This document shows, piece after piece, positions 41,640 to 50,502 of a stretch of DNA of 64,000 nucleotides. The position numbers and the translations under genes are program-made. Positions within the stretch are counted from its first letter, which is position 1. Every line of letters begins with the position of its first letter. The notes under the pieces are model-generated. The model had not been told where the DNA came from. It did not search any database and worked only from the letters and a program-made list of their open reading frames with translations. Source of the DNA: Bin5 sp965232575 (lineage in GTDB: Bacteria > Chloroflexota > Anaerolineae > Caldilineales > Caldilineaceae); NCBI GenBank assembly GCA_965232575.1, contig CBDDPZ010000009.1, forward strand, positions 744,001-808,000. The letters are read 5' to 3'.

Positions 41640-43472
41640 ATGGGGAGGATGAACGCTAGATTCAGAGCAGACTATCTAACTGGCATTCTTAGAGAACCTG
41701 GCGAACTGCTGTTTGTCCTGGGAATCGCTGTTGTTGCCAGCGCACTGCGACTCTACCGCATAGAAGAAAAAAGCATATGGCTGGATGAGTCCTTCAGCTT
41801 GTGGATTGCCGGCCATAGCCTGTGGGAGGGCTGGCGTTGGCTTATAGAGGTGGACCAGCACCCACCGTTGTACTACAGCTTGCTGCATTTTTGGATGGAG
41901 ATCTTCGGCTCGCTGGAAGGGGCAGTACGAACGCTCTCCGCGCTGGCATCGGTGCTGACCATTCCGGTCTTCTATGCCGCGTGCCGCCGCCTGTTTGACG
42001 GCCCGACGGCTGCCATCGCTGTGTTCATTCTGGCAGTATCACCGTTCCACGTGCAGTTCGCCCAGGAAACGCGCATGTATGCGCTGCTTACGCTGGAAGT
42101 GGCGTGTGTGATCTACTTCCTGGCGCGATTGGTGACGAGCAGGGTTGCGCAGAGTAGAGACTGGGTCGGGCTCGCGGTCTCGCAAGCTCTCGTGATGCTG
42201 ACCCACAATACGGCAGCAGTTTATTTGCCGGTTGCGCTTAACGCGGCAGCAGGGCTGATCTTCTTACTCTTTCCCTCTGGAGTAGGAGGTGGAGGGGGGA
42301 AGTGGCCGCAGAAGGGAGAGTCGACAGGCGCCGGCAATGACGATGAATCCAAGGAAAGCATTCGGGATGAGCAGGCGCCCGGGCCGCAGAGGAAATCGAG
42401 TTCAGCGACTGAGGACGCCGACGCAGAAGCTTTCTGGAAAAACTGGGTCACGTTTCAGGGATTGGCCGTCCTTCTGTGGCTGCCCTGGGCCGTTCCGTTC
42501 ATTATTCAGGTAATCGTCGTGGAATCAGGCTTCTGGTTGCCACCTCCCTGGCCCAACCTGGTGCTGGATACCTTTCGCAACTTCCATTTCGCCTTTCTTC
42601 CTTCCGATCTGCCAGTTCGTCCCGTCTGGATGTGGGGCTATACAGTTCTGGCTGCACTGGGTCTGGTTGGGCTCCTATTCAGAGTGGGTTTGTCCCCGCG
42701 AGAATTGCGATGGAACCAACGGGGGCGTCAAATCGATGGACAGGACGTGAGTAATAGAGCCGCGCTAACTCTGGATAGTGATAGAGCTGCAATACTGATC
42801 GTCTGTCTGTTTCTCGTTCCACACATCGTGGCTCTTCTGGTAAGTATGCGCAGCCCGATCTATGCGGAACGGCCTCTGATTTGGACGACGCTGCCCTACT
42901 TTGTTCTTGTTTCCGCCGGAATACGCGTCATAGGAGGTCCTCTGAGACGTGGCGTGTTGGACCTTCTCTCTCTTCGACGAGGCGTCAACTTTGCTGGGCT
43001 GGTGTCCACCATGCGACTTGGAGCCCAGCTGTTCATTCTGGGGGCCATCCTGGGCCTGAGCAGTCTCTCCCTGAACGGCTATTATTTCTGGTTCCAGAAG
43101 GAAGCTTGGGACGAGGCGGCTTCTCACATTGCTGAGCAGGTACGCCCTGGAGACATGATTGTATTCAATGCCACTTGGGTACAGATTCCTTTCGAGTATT
43201 ACTACGAACGATACGATCTCGACACCGCATTGAAAGGGTTACCTGTAGACCTGTTCGACCGGGGCGAGCTTGAACCGGCGATGGAGGAGGCCGACATTCC
43301 TCGGATTCAGGAGATTCTCGCCGGTCGAGACCAGGTCTGGCTTGTATATTCCCACAACTGGTACTCCGACCCCGACGGAATCATTCCTCGCGAGCTGAGC
43401 AAGATATTTGTAGAGTCCGAGGAAGCAGACTTCGAGGGGATTCAGATTATCCGATTTGCCGGCAGAGATTAG
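41640..43472 (+). CDS. GT39-type (GT-C) membrane glycosyltransferase
   Basis: About 610 residues with some ten helices. RIEEKSIWLDESFSLWIAGH carries the conserved acidic loop of PMT/ArnT-like transferases, and QHPPLYYSLLHFW and FAQETRMYALLTL are further family motifs. A polar Gly/Asp-rich loop (about 220-265 of this frame) is an insertion. It would move a sugar from a polyprenyl-phosphate donor to a protein or lipid outside the membrane. The N-terminus is uncertain: ATGs at 41574, 41640 and 41649 are all possible and none has a well-spaced ribosome site. Confidence 0.85.
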   Translation: MGRMNARFRADYLTGILREPGELLFVLGIAVVASALRLYRIEEKSIWLDESFSLWIAGHSLWEGWRWLIEVDQHPPLYYSLLHFWMEIFGSLEGAVRTLSALASVLTIPVFYAACRRLFDGPTAAIAVFILAVSPFHVQFAQETRMYALLTLEVACVIYFLARLVTSRVAQSRDWVGLAVSQALVMLTHNTAAVYLPVALNAAAGLIFLLFPSGVGGGGGKWPQKGESTGAGNDDESKESIRDEQAPGPQRKSSSATEDADAEAFWKNWVTFQGLAVLLWLPWAVPFIIQVIVVESGFWLPPPWPNLVLDTFRNFHFAFLPSDLPVRPVWMWGYTVLAALGLVGLLFRVGLSPRELRWNQRGRQIDGQDVSNRAALTLDSDRAAILIVCLFLVPHIVALLVSMRSPIYAERPLIWTTLPYFVLVSAGIRVIGGPLRRGVLDLLSLRRGVNFAGLVSTMRLGAQLFILGAILGLSSLSLNGYYFWFQKEAWDEAASHIAEQVRPGDMIVFNATWVQIPFEYYYERYDLDTALKGLPVDLFDRGELEPAMEEADIPRIQEILAGRDQVWLVYSHNWYSDPDGIIPRELSKIFVESEEADFEGIQIIRFAGRD

Positions 43473-43644
43473 AGAGGAGATCAGTTCCGAAAGGGGAATT
43501 ACTAACTTGAGTTCACAACCAAAAGCGTTAACGTTTCTTCCCGGAATGGACCCTAATCAACCTGGGGAAGACACACCACCCCAAGACCCGATTAGCCCCG
43601 TACCAAACAATACTTAGACACTAGTTTCGGTTCTGAGAATTCAA

Positions 43645-43682
43645 TAACACCATGCGGATACCACACGATCCACATGGTGTTA
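43645..43682 (+). repeat. Hairpin downstream of the GT39 gene
   Basis: TAACACCATG (43645-43654) pairs with CATGGTGTTA (43673-43682), loop 18 nt, followed by CATTTTC. It may terminate the GT39 transcript (172 bp upstream) or the minus-strand small-membrane-protein gene, 22 bp past its stop. Confidence 0.45.
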
Positions 43683-43704
43683 CATTTTCTGCATACTTCT
43701 TTAT

Positions 43705-43917
43705 TCACTTCATATCAATGAAGATGAGTATTCCGCGAGCCAAACAGTAGGCCAGTACGACATGGCCTAACGCCTCAGCGACAGCGAATACTTGATGTAT
43801 GGAGTTTTCCACTGCGCCTTCATCGTATCTATGAGAGAAGCTGTTGTACCCTTCTAGTACCCCTTAGAGAACGATTGCCCCACACACGATTCGGACTATC
43901 CGCTTTACCCATTTCAT
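43705..43917 (-). pseudogene. Small membrane protein gene with an in-frame TAA
   Basis: The frame from ATG 43917 reads MKWVKRIVRIVCGAIVL, then TAA (43864-43866), then continues open as GVLEGYNSFSHRYDEG and EALGHVVLAYCLARG to TGA 43705-43707. Without the TAA it would be a 70-codon two-helix protein with sensible charge layout, so the stop looks like a lesion or readthrough site. ATG directly follows the TAG of the upstream gene (TAGATG), implying coupling. Confidence 0.5.
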
Positions 43918-44622
43918 CTACTCTTCCTCTTCCTGTAACCAAGTGGCAATGTAGAGCATACGGGGCGGTAGCTTGTCCGATACCGCGAATAGCCACGCTG
44001 CCTTTACATCGGATAGAACAATGTCAAGACTATCTCTTGGTTCCAACAGGAAGGTTTCAGGGTCAATCACAGGCGCATTGTGGACGAATGAATGACTAAC
44101 CACAATTTTTTGATCTGCCCGCAAATCATTGGATACTCTAATCAGTGGGCCAGAATCAGACAGGTCAAGATTTTGGTAGAACTCATCTTCAAATAGCTCG
44201 TCCAGGTTATACAGAGAAGATGGGTTTACCCGCATATAGAGAAGTCGGTCAGAGGAATCAGGGTCATCTATTCGGATGATCTCGATAGGCCCCTACATTT
44301 TTTCATCCCCTGTTTCCAACATACGCATTGGGATTTCAAATTCATAATGGACATAGTCGTCCATCCCCTCTCCGTGACATTTGATGAACTTCATATCACG
44401 GAAATCCCTGCTCTTCTTCCACACCTTCTCATACCGCCCTTTGTATTCGTCGCACGAATCCATTGAGGGTAACGGGAGATGTAACTGGAGGTTGTTGGTC
44501 AATGTTTCCTCTGGTACATCTTCAAGGTCGCGGAGGAAAACTTCCGTTGCCAACCGCGAATTGCAGGCGACCATGACAAACATGATCATCGCTATTGCTA
44601 ATACTGTGAATGTACGTCGCAT
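43918..44622 (-). pseudogene. Lipoprotein gene interrupted by an in-frame TAG
   Basis: ATG 44622 (strong AAGGAGG) opens a lipoprotein with lipobox FVMVAC (Cys 20). After 109 codons a TAG (44293-44295) stops it, yet the same frame continues 125 codons more to TAG 43918-43920. The joined protein of about 234 residues, with DVPEETLTNN early and DSLDIVLSDVKAAWLF late, resembles a phage/enterobacterial lipoprotein family that I recall as DUF7424, of the same length. So the amber codon splits one gene. An independent restart at ATG 44235 has no ribosome site. Confidence 0.6.
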
Positions 44623-44657
44623 CGTGGTGCCTCCTTGATGAGATGAGTGAAGGGACG

Positions 44658-44771
44658 CTTGCCACAGCAGTCTCTATACACCTTGAATCAACAAGGAGGC
44701 GCAATGCGCCTTCACTCGAATTCAAGAGTATAGAAAAACCCTGCCTATGCAGGGCCTACTGCTGTGGCAAG
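44658..44771. repeat. Multi-hairpin element closed by a 13-bp stem
   Basis: CTTGCCACAGCAG (44658-44670) is the exact reverse complement of CTGCTGTGGCAAG (44759-44771). Inside lie three more hairpins: CCTTG/CAAGG (44681-44696), AGGCGCA/TGCGCCT (44697-44711) and CCCTGC/GCAGGG (44739-44754). The right arm can alternatively pair with the following TGCCAC. It could be a structured RNA, a REP-like element or a folded mobile repeat. It lies 36 bp upstream of the lipoprotein start on the minus strand. Confidence 0.55.
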
Positions 44772-44815
44772 TGCCACGGTACTCTATTTGTTGGAAACTG
44801 TCAACTAGCGGGAAT

Positions 44816-44845
44816 CAAAAAGCCACCGCTATTTTGGCGGTGGCT
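44816..44845 (-). terminator. Rho-independent terminator on the minus strand
   Basis: Read on the minus strand, AGCCACCGC and GCGGTGGCT (plus coordinates 44837-44845 and 44821-44829) form a 9-bp stem with a 7-nt loop, followed by TTTTT (44821-44817). It would end the transcript of the GT-C gene or the micro-ORF upstream. Confidence 0.75.
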
Positions 44846-44877
44846 TTGGCTTCTCCTGCTTCGCCCCCTTCTTTTTC

Positions 44878-44964
44878 CTATGCTTGCTCGGTATGAAAGC
44901 CAGCGCCTTTTTTGTTATCCCGATCCATAGCCGCCATATCGACCTTTGGCTTCTTCTCTGCCAT
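44878..44964 (-). CDS. Possible 28-residue micro-protein
   Basis: MAEKKPKVDMAAMDRDNKKG then AGFHTEQA. A charged, protein-like composition between the GT-C gene and a terminator; no proper Shine-Dalgarno. May be spurious. Confidence 0.25.
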   Translation of the reverse strand: MAEKKPKVDMAAMDRDNKKGAGFHTEQA

Positions 44965-45025
44965 ATAAAGAAGGGGCTTCTCGGGTGGAGAACTGAACTT
45001 ACGATGCGTTTTCTGACCCAGCCTG

Positions 45026-46543
45026 TTAAGAGATTGCACGCAAAACGCGCTGCCTCCCACCTCCCCAGAAAAATGCGATCCCCAAGAGACACAGAGTCGG
45101 CAGCCACTCCAATAGACGCACCCAGTCAAGATCACGCAGATTCTCAGGGTCAATATAGGCGACATACGAGAGAGCTACGGTTCCACTGAGCCAGAGCCAG
45201 GGAAGGGGCCAGAGCCAGAACCTCGTTGGCTCGTCGTCGCCCGGCGCCAGAAAAGGCAGGAAGGGCATTAGAGCCAGGAGATACCATGGGTGAACAGTCG
45301 TTGCCAGCAGCAGATAGCCGCCCAGAGGAACTGCCAGCCAGCGCAGGGCGGATCTTAATTCGGAGTTGAAGTGGCTGTACTGTCGCCACACACCCAGCAA
45401 GAGCAGGAACATCAGGAAATATGAGATTTCCTGGGCTTGCGCCATCGGGTCGGCGATACCCATGCTATCGAGCCAGTCTTGCAGCCAGCGAAACAGACCG
45501 CTATTGAATTTCCACTGCGCATTGTAGATGCGTAATGCACCGAAAAGTCCCCGTCCGTCCAGCTCGCCGCTCAGTCCCCAACCGGCTCTCAAAGCCGGCG
45601 ATACCAGCATCCCTATCGTCAGATATCCATAGAGCAGACGGCTACCCCAGTTCCACCGCCACCAAAATATCGGGGTCAGAAAGACAGGGATCAGTTTTGT
45701 CAGTGTGGCCAGAGCCAGCAAAGTAGGCGCCAATAGAGAGAACGAAGGTCTTCCGGAATCGGAAACCATGCCCCCAGCTTGTCGAACCCTACTCACGGCG
45801 GTTGCCGAACGTACCATCGCATATACCGCCCACATCATCAACAGTACCATCAATGAATCAACGTGCGCCCCCTGGGCGGTCTCCACGACGACAAGCGGAT
45901 TCCACAGGTATATCAGCAGACGATGGGAAGGTAACCCGACCGACGCCAGCAACCTGGAGAGAATGAACGCTGTTCCCAGATCGAAAAAAACGGCGGCGGC
46001 TTGAAAGGAATTCGGATCCAGGGGGTAGAAGAGGGCGATGGCCCCAAAGAACCATTGGGCCGCAGGCATGTAAGGGCTGGCCATCCAGGCATGATTGGCC
46101 TGGGCCCGAAATGGTACATCGAGCCAGTCCAACTGAGCGGCGTTAATGGGGAATGCGTAGGGACTTACACCGTTGGCGGTGACGTAGCCATCCCACATGT
46201 AACGGAAAACATCCGAAGACAGTGTGGGGAATGTTTGCAGAAGTAGCCATCTGAAGAGGCATCCCCCACACCAGATCCAAACCAGCAGGTAGAACTCCTT
46301 GACACCTGATCGTGAAGTGGCGTTTCCCCGGCCCCCCCTGTGCCACCATCGCTCCAGCCAAAAGACAGCGACCGCGTAAGCCGAGAATGCCGTGCCAAAC
46401 CAAACAAGAAATTCCACAACTTCGGTCGTACCCAGGTTTCCGTGGCGAATCTGCATGGAGACCATGCCACCGTAGGCGAAGATCGAAACGAAAAGGAGGG
46501 CGAATGGGGCAGACCAGGACCTCAGACGCGTCATTCTGGTCAA
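45026..46543 (-). CDS. Multi-pass GT-C glycosyltransferase (mannosyltransferase-like)
   Basis: 505 residues with about eleven hydrophobic helices. SSDVFRYMWDGYVTANGVSPYAFP near residue 120 is the acidic-loop motif of polyprenyl-phosphate-mannose-dependent transferases, followed by SPYMPAAQWFFGAIAL. Probably adds a sugar to a surface polymer. Its ATG overlaps the stop of the ADP-ribosylglycohydrolase gene by 4 bp, so they are co-translated. A terminator is 181 bp downstream. Confidence 0.82.
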   Translation of the reverse strand: MTRMTRLRSWSAPFALLFVSIFAYGGMVSMQIRHGNLGTTEVVEFLVWFGTAFSAYAVAVFWLERWWHRGGRGNATSRSGVKEFYLLVWIWCGGCLFRWLLLQTFPTLSSDVFRYMWDGYVTANGVSPYAFPINAAQLDWLDVPFRAQANHAWMASPYMPAAQWFFGAIALFYPLDPNSFQAAAVFFDLGTAFILSRLLASVGLPSHRLLIYLWNPLVVVETAQGAHVDSLMVLLMMWAVYAMVRSATAVSRVRQAGGMVSDSGRPSFSLLAPTLLALATLTKLIPVFLTPIFWWRWNWGSRLLYGYLTIGMLVSPALRAGWGLSGELDGRGLFGALRIYNAQWKFNSGLFRWLQDWLDSMGIADPMAQAQEISYFLMFLLLLGVWRQYSHFNSELRSALRWLAVPLGGYLLLATTVHPWYLLALMPFLPFLAPGDDEPTRFWLWPLPWLWLSGTVALSYVAYIDPENLRDLDWVRLLEWLPTLCLLGIAFFWGGGRQRVLRAIS

Positions 46544-47691
46544 CGCCCCTGGAGCGACGAGGTTTCAGCCTGAATCCGGTACATGTCTTGGTGTGTCGTC
46601 CCACCCGCGCTGGAGATCATCGCCTCTGCTAAGCTCTGCGTCCTGACAGCGAACTCCGTGACCGTGCCATAGTGGGGAAGATCTCCGGTGACGTCCTCAT
46701 TGAAATAGATATCAGTACTGTTGGCAATCGCTTCCGGCAACCCGCTGTACCCGTGTATCAGTCCGAGCAGGCCGGCGGCGGTGGCCATGGTGTTGTCGGC
46801 ATCCCAGCCGGCCAGCGCGGCGATCTCGATGGTCCGGAGAATGTCGCTCTCCCCATAGAGCAGGGCCATTATCGTGACGGCAAAGTTGACCCGCGAAGCC
46901 CACCACATCGGGTCCGTGTCGTACTCATCGCGGATGAGTTGCCTTGTCGTGCGCCAGTCCTCAGGGTTCTCCCGATGCCACAGCACAACATTGTCAACGA
47001 TTGGAGCAATAATCGCTTCGTCTCCTGTCCTTAAGCGAGTGGCGGCGATCAGGGCCGGCACATCATCTTCAAAGAAGGCAAGGCTGTAGAGCGTAGCAAA
47101 GAAGACGCTGGCCTCCACGGCCGGCCCGCTGTTGGTGACACTGGCGAAGCGTTCGGCGTAGCTCGCGGCAATATCCGGCATACCGGGGGCTAACATTCCG
47201 AACAGCTCTGTCTGCAGCTGTGCGTCAATTGACCAGGCTCCATCGGGATTGTTGTCAGCGTTCCCTGTCTCTGGCGGTAGGAAGCCCTCGTCCATCAGAT
47301 CACGGGCGCGGCGGGTCGATACCCAGATATCGTGATTAAGATGGTCAACCCACTCATCGCGTATCTGTTCGGCAGTTGGACTGAGTCCATGGGTTTCCAG
47401 AATGTGGAGGTCGACCCATTCGACGTGTGTGTCATCGTCTGTAGACCATTCCTCAAACAGCAAAGGAGAGAACGACCCTGGAGGGCCGGGCTCTTCGATA
47501 TACACGCCCTGCAGATGGAGGCCGGAATGGTTGGCAAATATAGTTGCTTTCCACGCGCCGTGCACCTTGTCGAGGTAATCGTCTGGCGTAAGAGTCTGAA
47601 CAGTAGGAGCCGGTTCCGATCGGGTAAGACCTACGAAGAAGACGAGAGCAAGCCAAATGGTTGCAGTCAGAGCGATTTTGCGTCGGTCCAT
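46540..47691 (-). CDS. Exported ADP-ribosylglycohydrolase-family protein
   Basis: 383 residues. A cleavable-type signal peptide (RRKIALTATIWLALVFFVGL) precedes an ARH/DraG-type helical domain. DDDTHVEW (about 80) is an N-terminal metal site, and ALAGWDADNTMATAAGLLGLIHG is the C-terminal metal motif (GxDxDTxxAxAG). ARH enzymes remove ADP-ribose from proteins and are normally cytosolic, so an exported version is unusual. AAGGA precedes ATG 47691. In an operon with the GT-C gene. Confidence 0.82.
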   Translation of the reverse strand: MDRRKIALTATIWLALVFFVGLTRSEPAPTVQTLTPDDYLDKVHGAWKATIFANHSGLHLQGVYIEEPGPPGSFSPLLFEEWSTDDDTHVEWVDLHILETHGLSPTAEQIRDEWVDHLNHDIWVSTRRARDLMDEGFLPPETGNADNNPDGAWSIDAQLQTELFGMLAPGMPDIAASYAERFASVTNSGPAVEASVFFATLYSLAFFEDDVPALIAATRLRTGDEAIIAPIVDNVVLWHRENPEDWRTTRQLIRDEYDTDPMWWASRVNFAVTIMALLYGESDILRTIEIAALAGWDADNTMATAAGLLGLIHGYSGLPEAIANSTDIYFNEDVTGDLPHYGTVTEFAVRTQSLAEAMISSAGGTTHQDMYRIQAETSSLQGR

Positions 47692-47963
47692 ATGGAAAAT
47701 CCTTCAGTGGGCGGCTGCCGAGAACCTGCCAAGTGGCAGTATAACTGAAGGAGGAAGAGGAAAAAACTTGGAGGAGGGTTCCCGACCGGAAAAAATAAAC
47801 CTCGAATCCGGCCGGGACCTGTCGTATCGCAACGGTAAGCGTGGACTGCCCCGCGAGTATCCCCACCAGCGCCTTTGCTGTCAATCTACTCGTGATTTAT
47901 TGGGGGCCTGGTCAATAAGGGTACAACCGGAGGGAACAGGCCGCTTCGAAGAGGAAGATTCTC

Positions 47964-48238
47964 TCAGCCTTCGAACTCCCGAACCATACGATTGCCAAAG
48001 TCTGGAATCGTTTCTAATAGCTGTTCGCGAGTCATGTCGTTCAGATTAATCCTGTCCAAAACAATCTCGCCATTGGAATCGGGGCTGTCAGAGGCCGCGC
48101 CTTCTGAGGGTTCTGCAGAGGCCGATTCCTCCTGGGCAGATGCGGACGGAAGATTCCGCCGGCGAAGACGGTGGCGTACAAGCGCTCAGCACCGGAAAGA
48201 GGGCAATTAACGAACAGATAAAGCAGCGCTTCTCATCC
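47964..48238 (-). pseudogene. Frameshifted lipoprotein with helix-hairpin-helix tail
   Basis: One frame (48240 to about 48150) encodes a lipoprotein signal, LIALFPVLSACTPPSSPAES, without a usable start codon. The next frame (48185 to 47964) encodes a Ser/Glu/Asp linker and the tail LDRINLNDMTREQLLETIPD then FGNRMVREFEG, a ComEA-style helix-hairpin-helix. Together they would make a roughly 80-90-residue lipoprotein. It follows the efflux permease on the same strand and was probably part of that operon. The region 47692-47963 shows no gene. Confidence 0.5.
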
Positions 48239-48326
48239 TAAGATTCATCTACAGTTACTCCAGGTTTTGTGGGGCTTACAGTATCTACAGCCGAAATGGT
48301 CTGACCAATCATGGTCATGAAAATGT

Positions 48327-49652
48327 TCACTCCCGGCGCAAGGCTTCGATTGGATCCAGTTGAGCCGCCTGCGTAGCCGGATAATACCCAAAAAAGATGC
48401 CTACGGCGGCGGACGCGCCGAAGGCCAGGGGCAGCGACAGCGGTACCAGTTCCGTGCGCATTCCCCCGAGTTCTCCGAAAACGAAAGAGCCGCTCACTCC
48501 AAAAATGAGACCGGCCAGCCCGCCTACCAGGCTGAGCATCACCGCTTCCAGAAGGAATTGCCGCTGCACATCGCGCGGGCGGGCGCCTAGCGCCTGGCGC
48601 AACCCGATCTCGCGCGTTCGTTCTGTCACGCTAACTAGCATGATGTTCATGATGCCGATGCCGCCGACCATGAGTGACACGGCAGCCACCCAGGCGAGCA
48701 GGCTGCGGAAGGCAGCAGTTGTAGAGGACCGGGCATCGACGATATCCTGTTGTGTCCGCACGCCAAAATTTGGTTCAGCCGGATCCACATTGCGGCGCCC
48801 GGCCAGCAGGCTCGTAATCTGGTTCATCACGCTGTCCAACATTTCGCCGCTCTCAGCCTTGACCAGAAGCATTCGAACGCGATCACCGCCAAAACCTGTG
48901 CCGCCAAACTTCTTGAAGACGACCGAAGCGGGAATGTAGATGCGGCCGTCGTTGTCGGTCGCGCCGACAACGCCCTGTTCTGCCATCACGCCGATCACGG
49001 TGAAGCGGGAGGAGCCGATACGTACCTGTTGTCCAAGCGGGTCGACGCCCTCGAAGAGGTCTTCGGCGATGCCGGAGCCGAGGACGGCGACGCGCTGCGT
49101 TGTATCATTTTCAGCGGCGGTGAAGAACCGGCCCTGCCCAACCTCGTAATCCCGTACATTCAGGAAGTCTGCGGTTACCCCGACGATGGAAACGCCTGTC
49201 ATCGTCGTTGCACCGCCCTTTACGTTCTGAGTTGTACTCTGTTCAAGAGATACGCCGGCGATATTGTTCAGGTTCTGCCTGAGGAAGAGGACTTCATCAT
49301 AGGTAAAGGTTGTGATGCCTCCAGGGCCTCCGCCTCCAGTAAAGCCGCGACCGCCGCGCACACCCCCGAAGCTGCGGAACGGTGTCACCATGATCAGATT
49401 TGCACCCAGCCCGCTGATCTGATCCTCGATCTCGGCTTCCGCGCCGGCGCTGACGGCAAGCATGATTATGACCGCGGCGACGCCTATGATAATGCCCAGA
49501 GTTGTCAGGAATGATCTCAGCTTGTTGAGCATTACGCCTTCCCAGGCGACGCGAAAGGCGTTCGACACGGTCATCCCGTGCAGGTCCTTGAAGGAGTCGT
49601 CTTCCAACGTCTGGCCGCCGAGCGGTGCAGTTGTGGCTGAGTCTTGAAGCAT
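48327..49652 (-). CDS. MacB-type ABC transporter permease
   Basis: 441 residues. FtsX-like permease with an N-terminal helix (NKLRSFLTTLGIIIGVAAVI), a MacB periplasmic core domain (about 65-290) and three C-terminal helices including GGIGIMNIMLVSVTERTREIGLRQALGARPRDVQRQFL, the family signature. The periplasmic loop has a Gly-rich stretch (about 95-115). It works with the ATPase and the membrane fusion protein upstream, probably exporting a peptide, lipid or drug. No outer-membrane partner is present, consistent with a monoderm-like envelope. Confidence 0.93.
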   Translation of the reverse strand: MLQDSATTAPLGGQTLEDDSFKDLHGMTVSNAFRVAWEGVMLNKLRSFLTTLGIIIGVAAVIIMLAVSAGAEAEIEDQISGLGANLIMVTPFRSFGGVRGGRGFTGGGGPGGITTFTYDEVLFLRQNLNNIAGVSLEQSTTQNVKGGATTMTGVSIVGVTADFLNVRDYEVGQGRFFTAAENDTTQRVAVLGSGIAEDLFEGVDPLGQQVRIGSSRFTVIGVMAEQGVVGATDNDGRIYIPASVVFKKFGGTGFGGDRVRMLLVKAESGEMLDSVMNQITSLLAGRRNVDPAEPNFGVRTQQDIVDARSSTTAAFRSLLAWVAAVSLMVGGIGIMNIMLVSVTERTREIGLRQALGARPRDVQRQFLLEAVMLSLVGGLAGLIFGVSGSFVFGELGGMRTELVPLSLPLAFGASAAVGIFFGYYPATQAAQLDPIEALRRE

Positions 49653-49736
49653 TGCCTTGTCTTCTCCTGAGAATCACAGGTGTGCCGGCTTGGGCCACAG
49701 TGGCAACGACCATTCAGCCGACGCCTGCGGCACGGT

Positions 49737-50453
49737 TCAGGCGAGTGCCAGGCGATCGAAATCAGTGTCCGCAGTGACGACCTGGCCGTCCAATACGTTG
49801 ACCACCCGCTCAGCGTCATGTGCCCTTTCCTGTTCGTGCGTGACCATCACAATTGTCACGCCCTGACGGTGGAGACGATGGAAGATGCCCATGATTTCTG
49901 TACTGGATCTTGAATCGAGGTTACCGGTCGGCTCGTCTGCAAGTATCAGCGAAGGGTCGTTGATAAGAGCTCGGGCGATAGCTACGCGCTGTTGCTGTCC
50001 ACCGGACAGTTCTGTCGGCAGATGATGCAGGCGGTCACCCAATCCGACAAGGTCCAATAGTGCTTCGGCACGCTCTGAGCGCTGAACCTCGCTCCAGTTC
50101 TGGAAGCCGTTGTACATCATGGGCAGCATGACGTTCTTGTGTGCGCTCAGGCGGGGCAGCAGGTTGTACGACTGAAAGACGAAGCCGATTTTGCGATTGC
50201 GGACGGACGCCAACTGGTCGCGATTGAGACGGCTGACGTCCTCGCCGTCAAGGATATACAGTCCGCTTGTGGCCCGGTCCAGACAGCCGATGATGTTCAT
50301 CAGCGTAGACTTGCCTGAGCCCGAGGGCCCCATGATCGCAACAAATTCGCCCTGGACAACCTGCAGGTCCAGTTCTCGCAGCGCGTGGACCGCGATGTCT
50401 CCTTCGCCGTATGTCTTGGTCAATTTAGTAATTTCAATGACGAGATGACTCAT
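49737..50453 (-). CDS. MacB-type ABC transporter ATPase
   Basis: 238 residues. Walker A GPSGSGKST, Q-loop GFVFQSYNLLPRLSAHKNVMLPM, signature LSGGQQQRVAIARALI, Walker B LILADEPTGNLDS and H-loop MVTHEQE; this is the LolD/MacB class. Start ATG 50453 (MSHLVIEITKL) is chosen over 50567, which would overlap the upstream gene. Second in a four-gene efflux operon. Confidence 0.95.
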   Translation of the reverse strand: MSHLVIEITKLTKTYGEGDIAVHALRELDLQVVQGEFVAIMGPSGSGKSTLMNIIGCLDRATSGLYILDGEDVSRLNRDQLASVRNRKIGFVFQSYNLLPRLSAHKNVMLPMMYNGFQNWSEVQRSERAEALLDLVGLGDRLHHLPTELSGGQQQRVAIARALINDPSLILADEPTGNLDSRSSTEIMGIFHRLHRQGVTIVMVTHEQERAHDAERVVNVLDGQVVTADTDFDRLALA

Positions 50454-50502
50454 TTGGATACCACTGCGGCCACAAGGCCATGTGTCTTTTCGGGCAAAAC
50501 GA

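Noticed and set aside
47992..48210. Plus-strand frame of 72 codons
   Set aside because: The opposite strand explains the sequence better as a frameshifted HHH lipoprotein.
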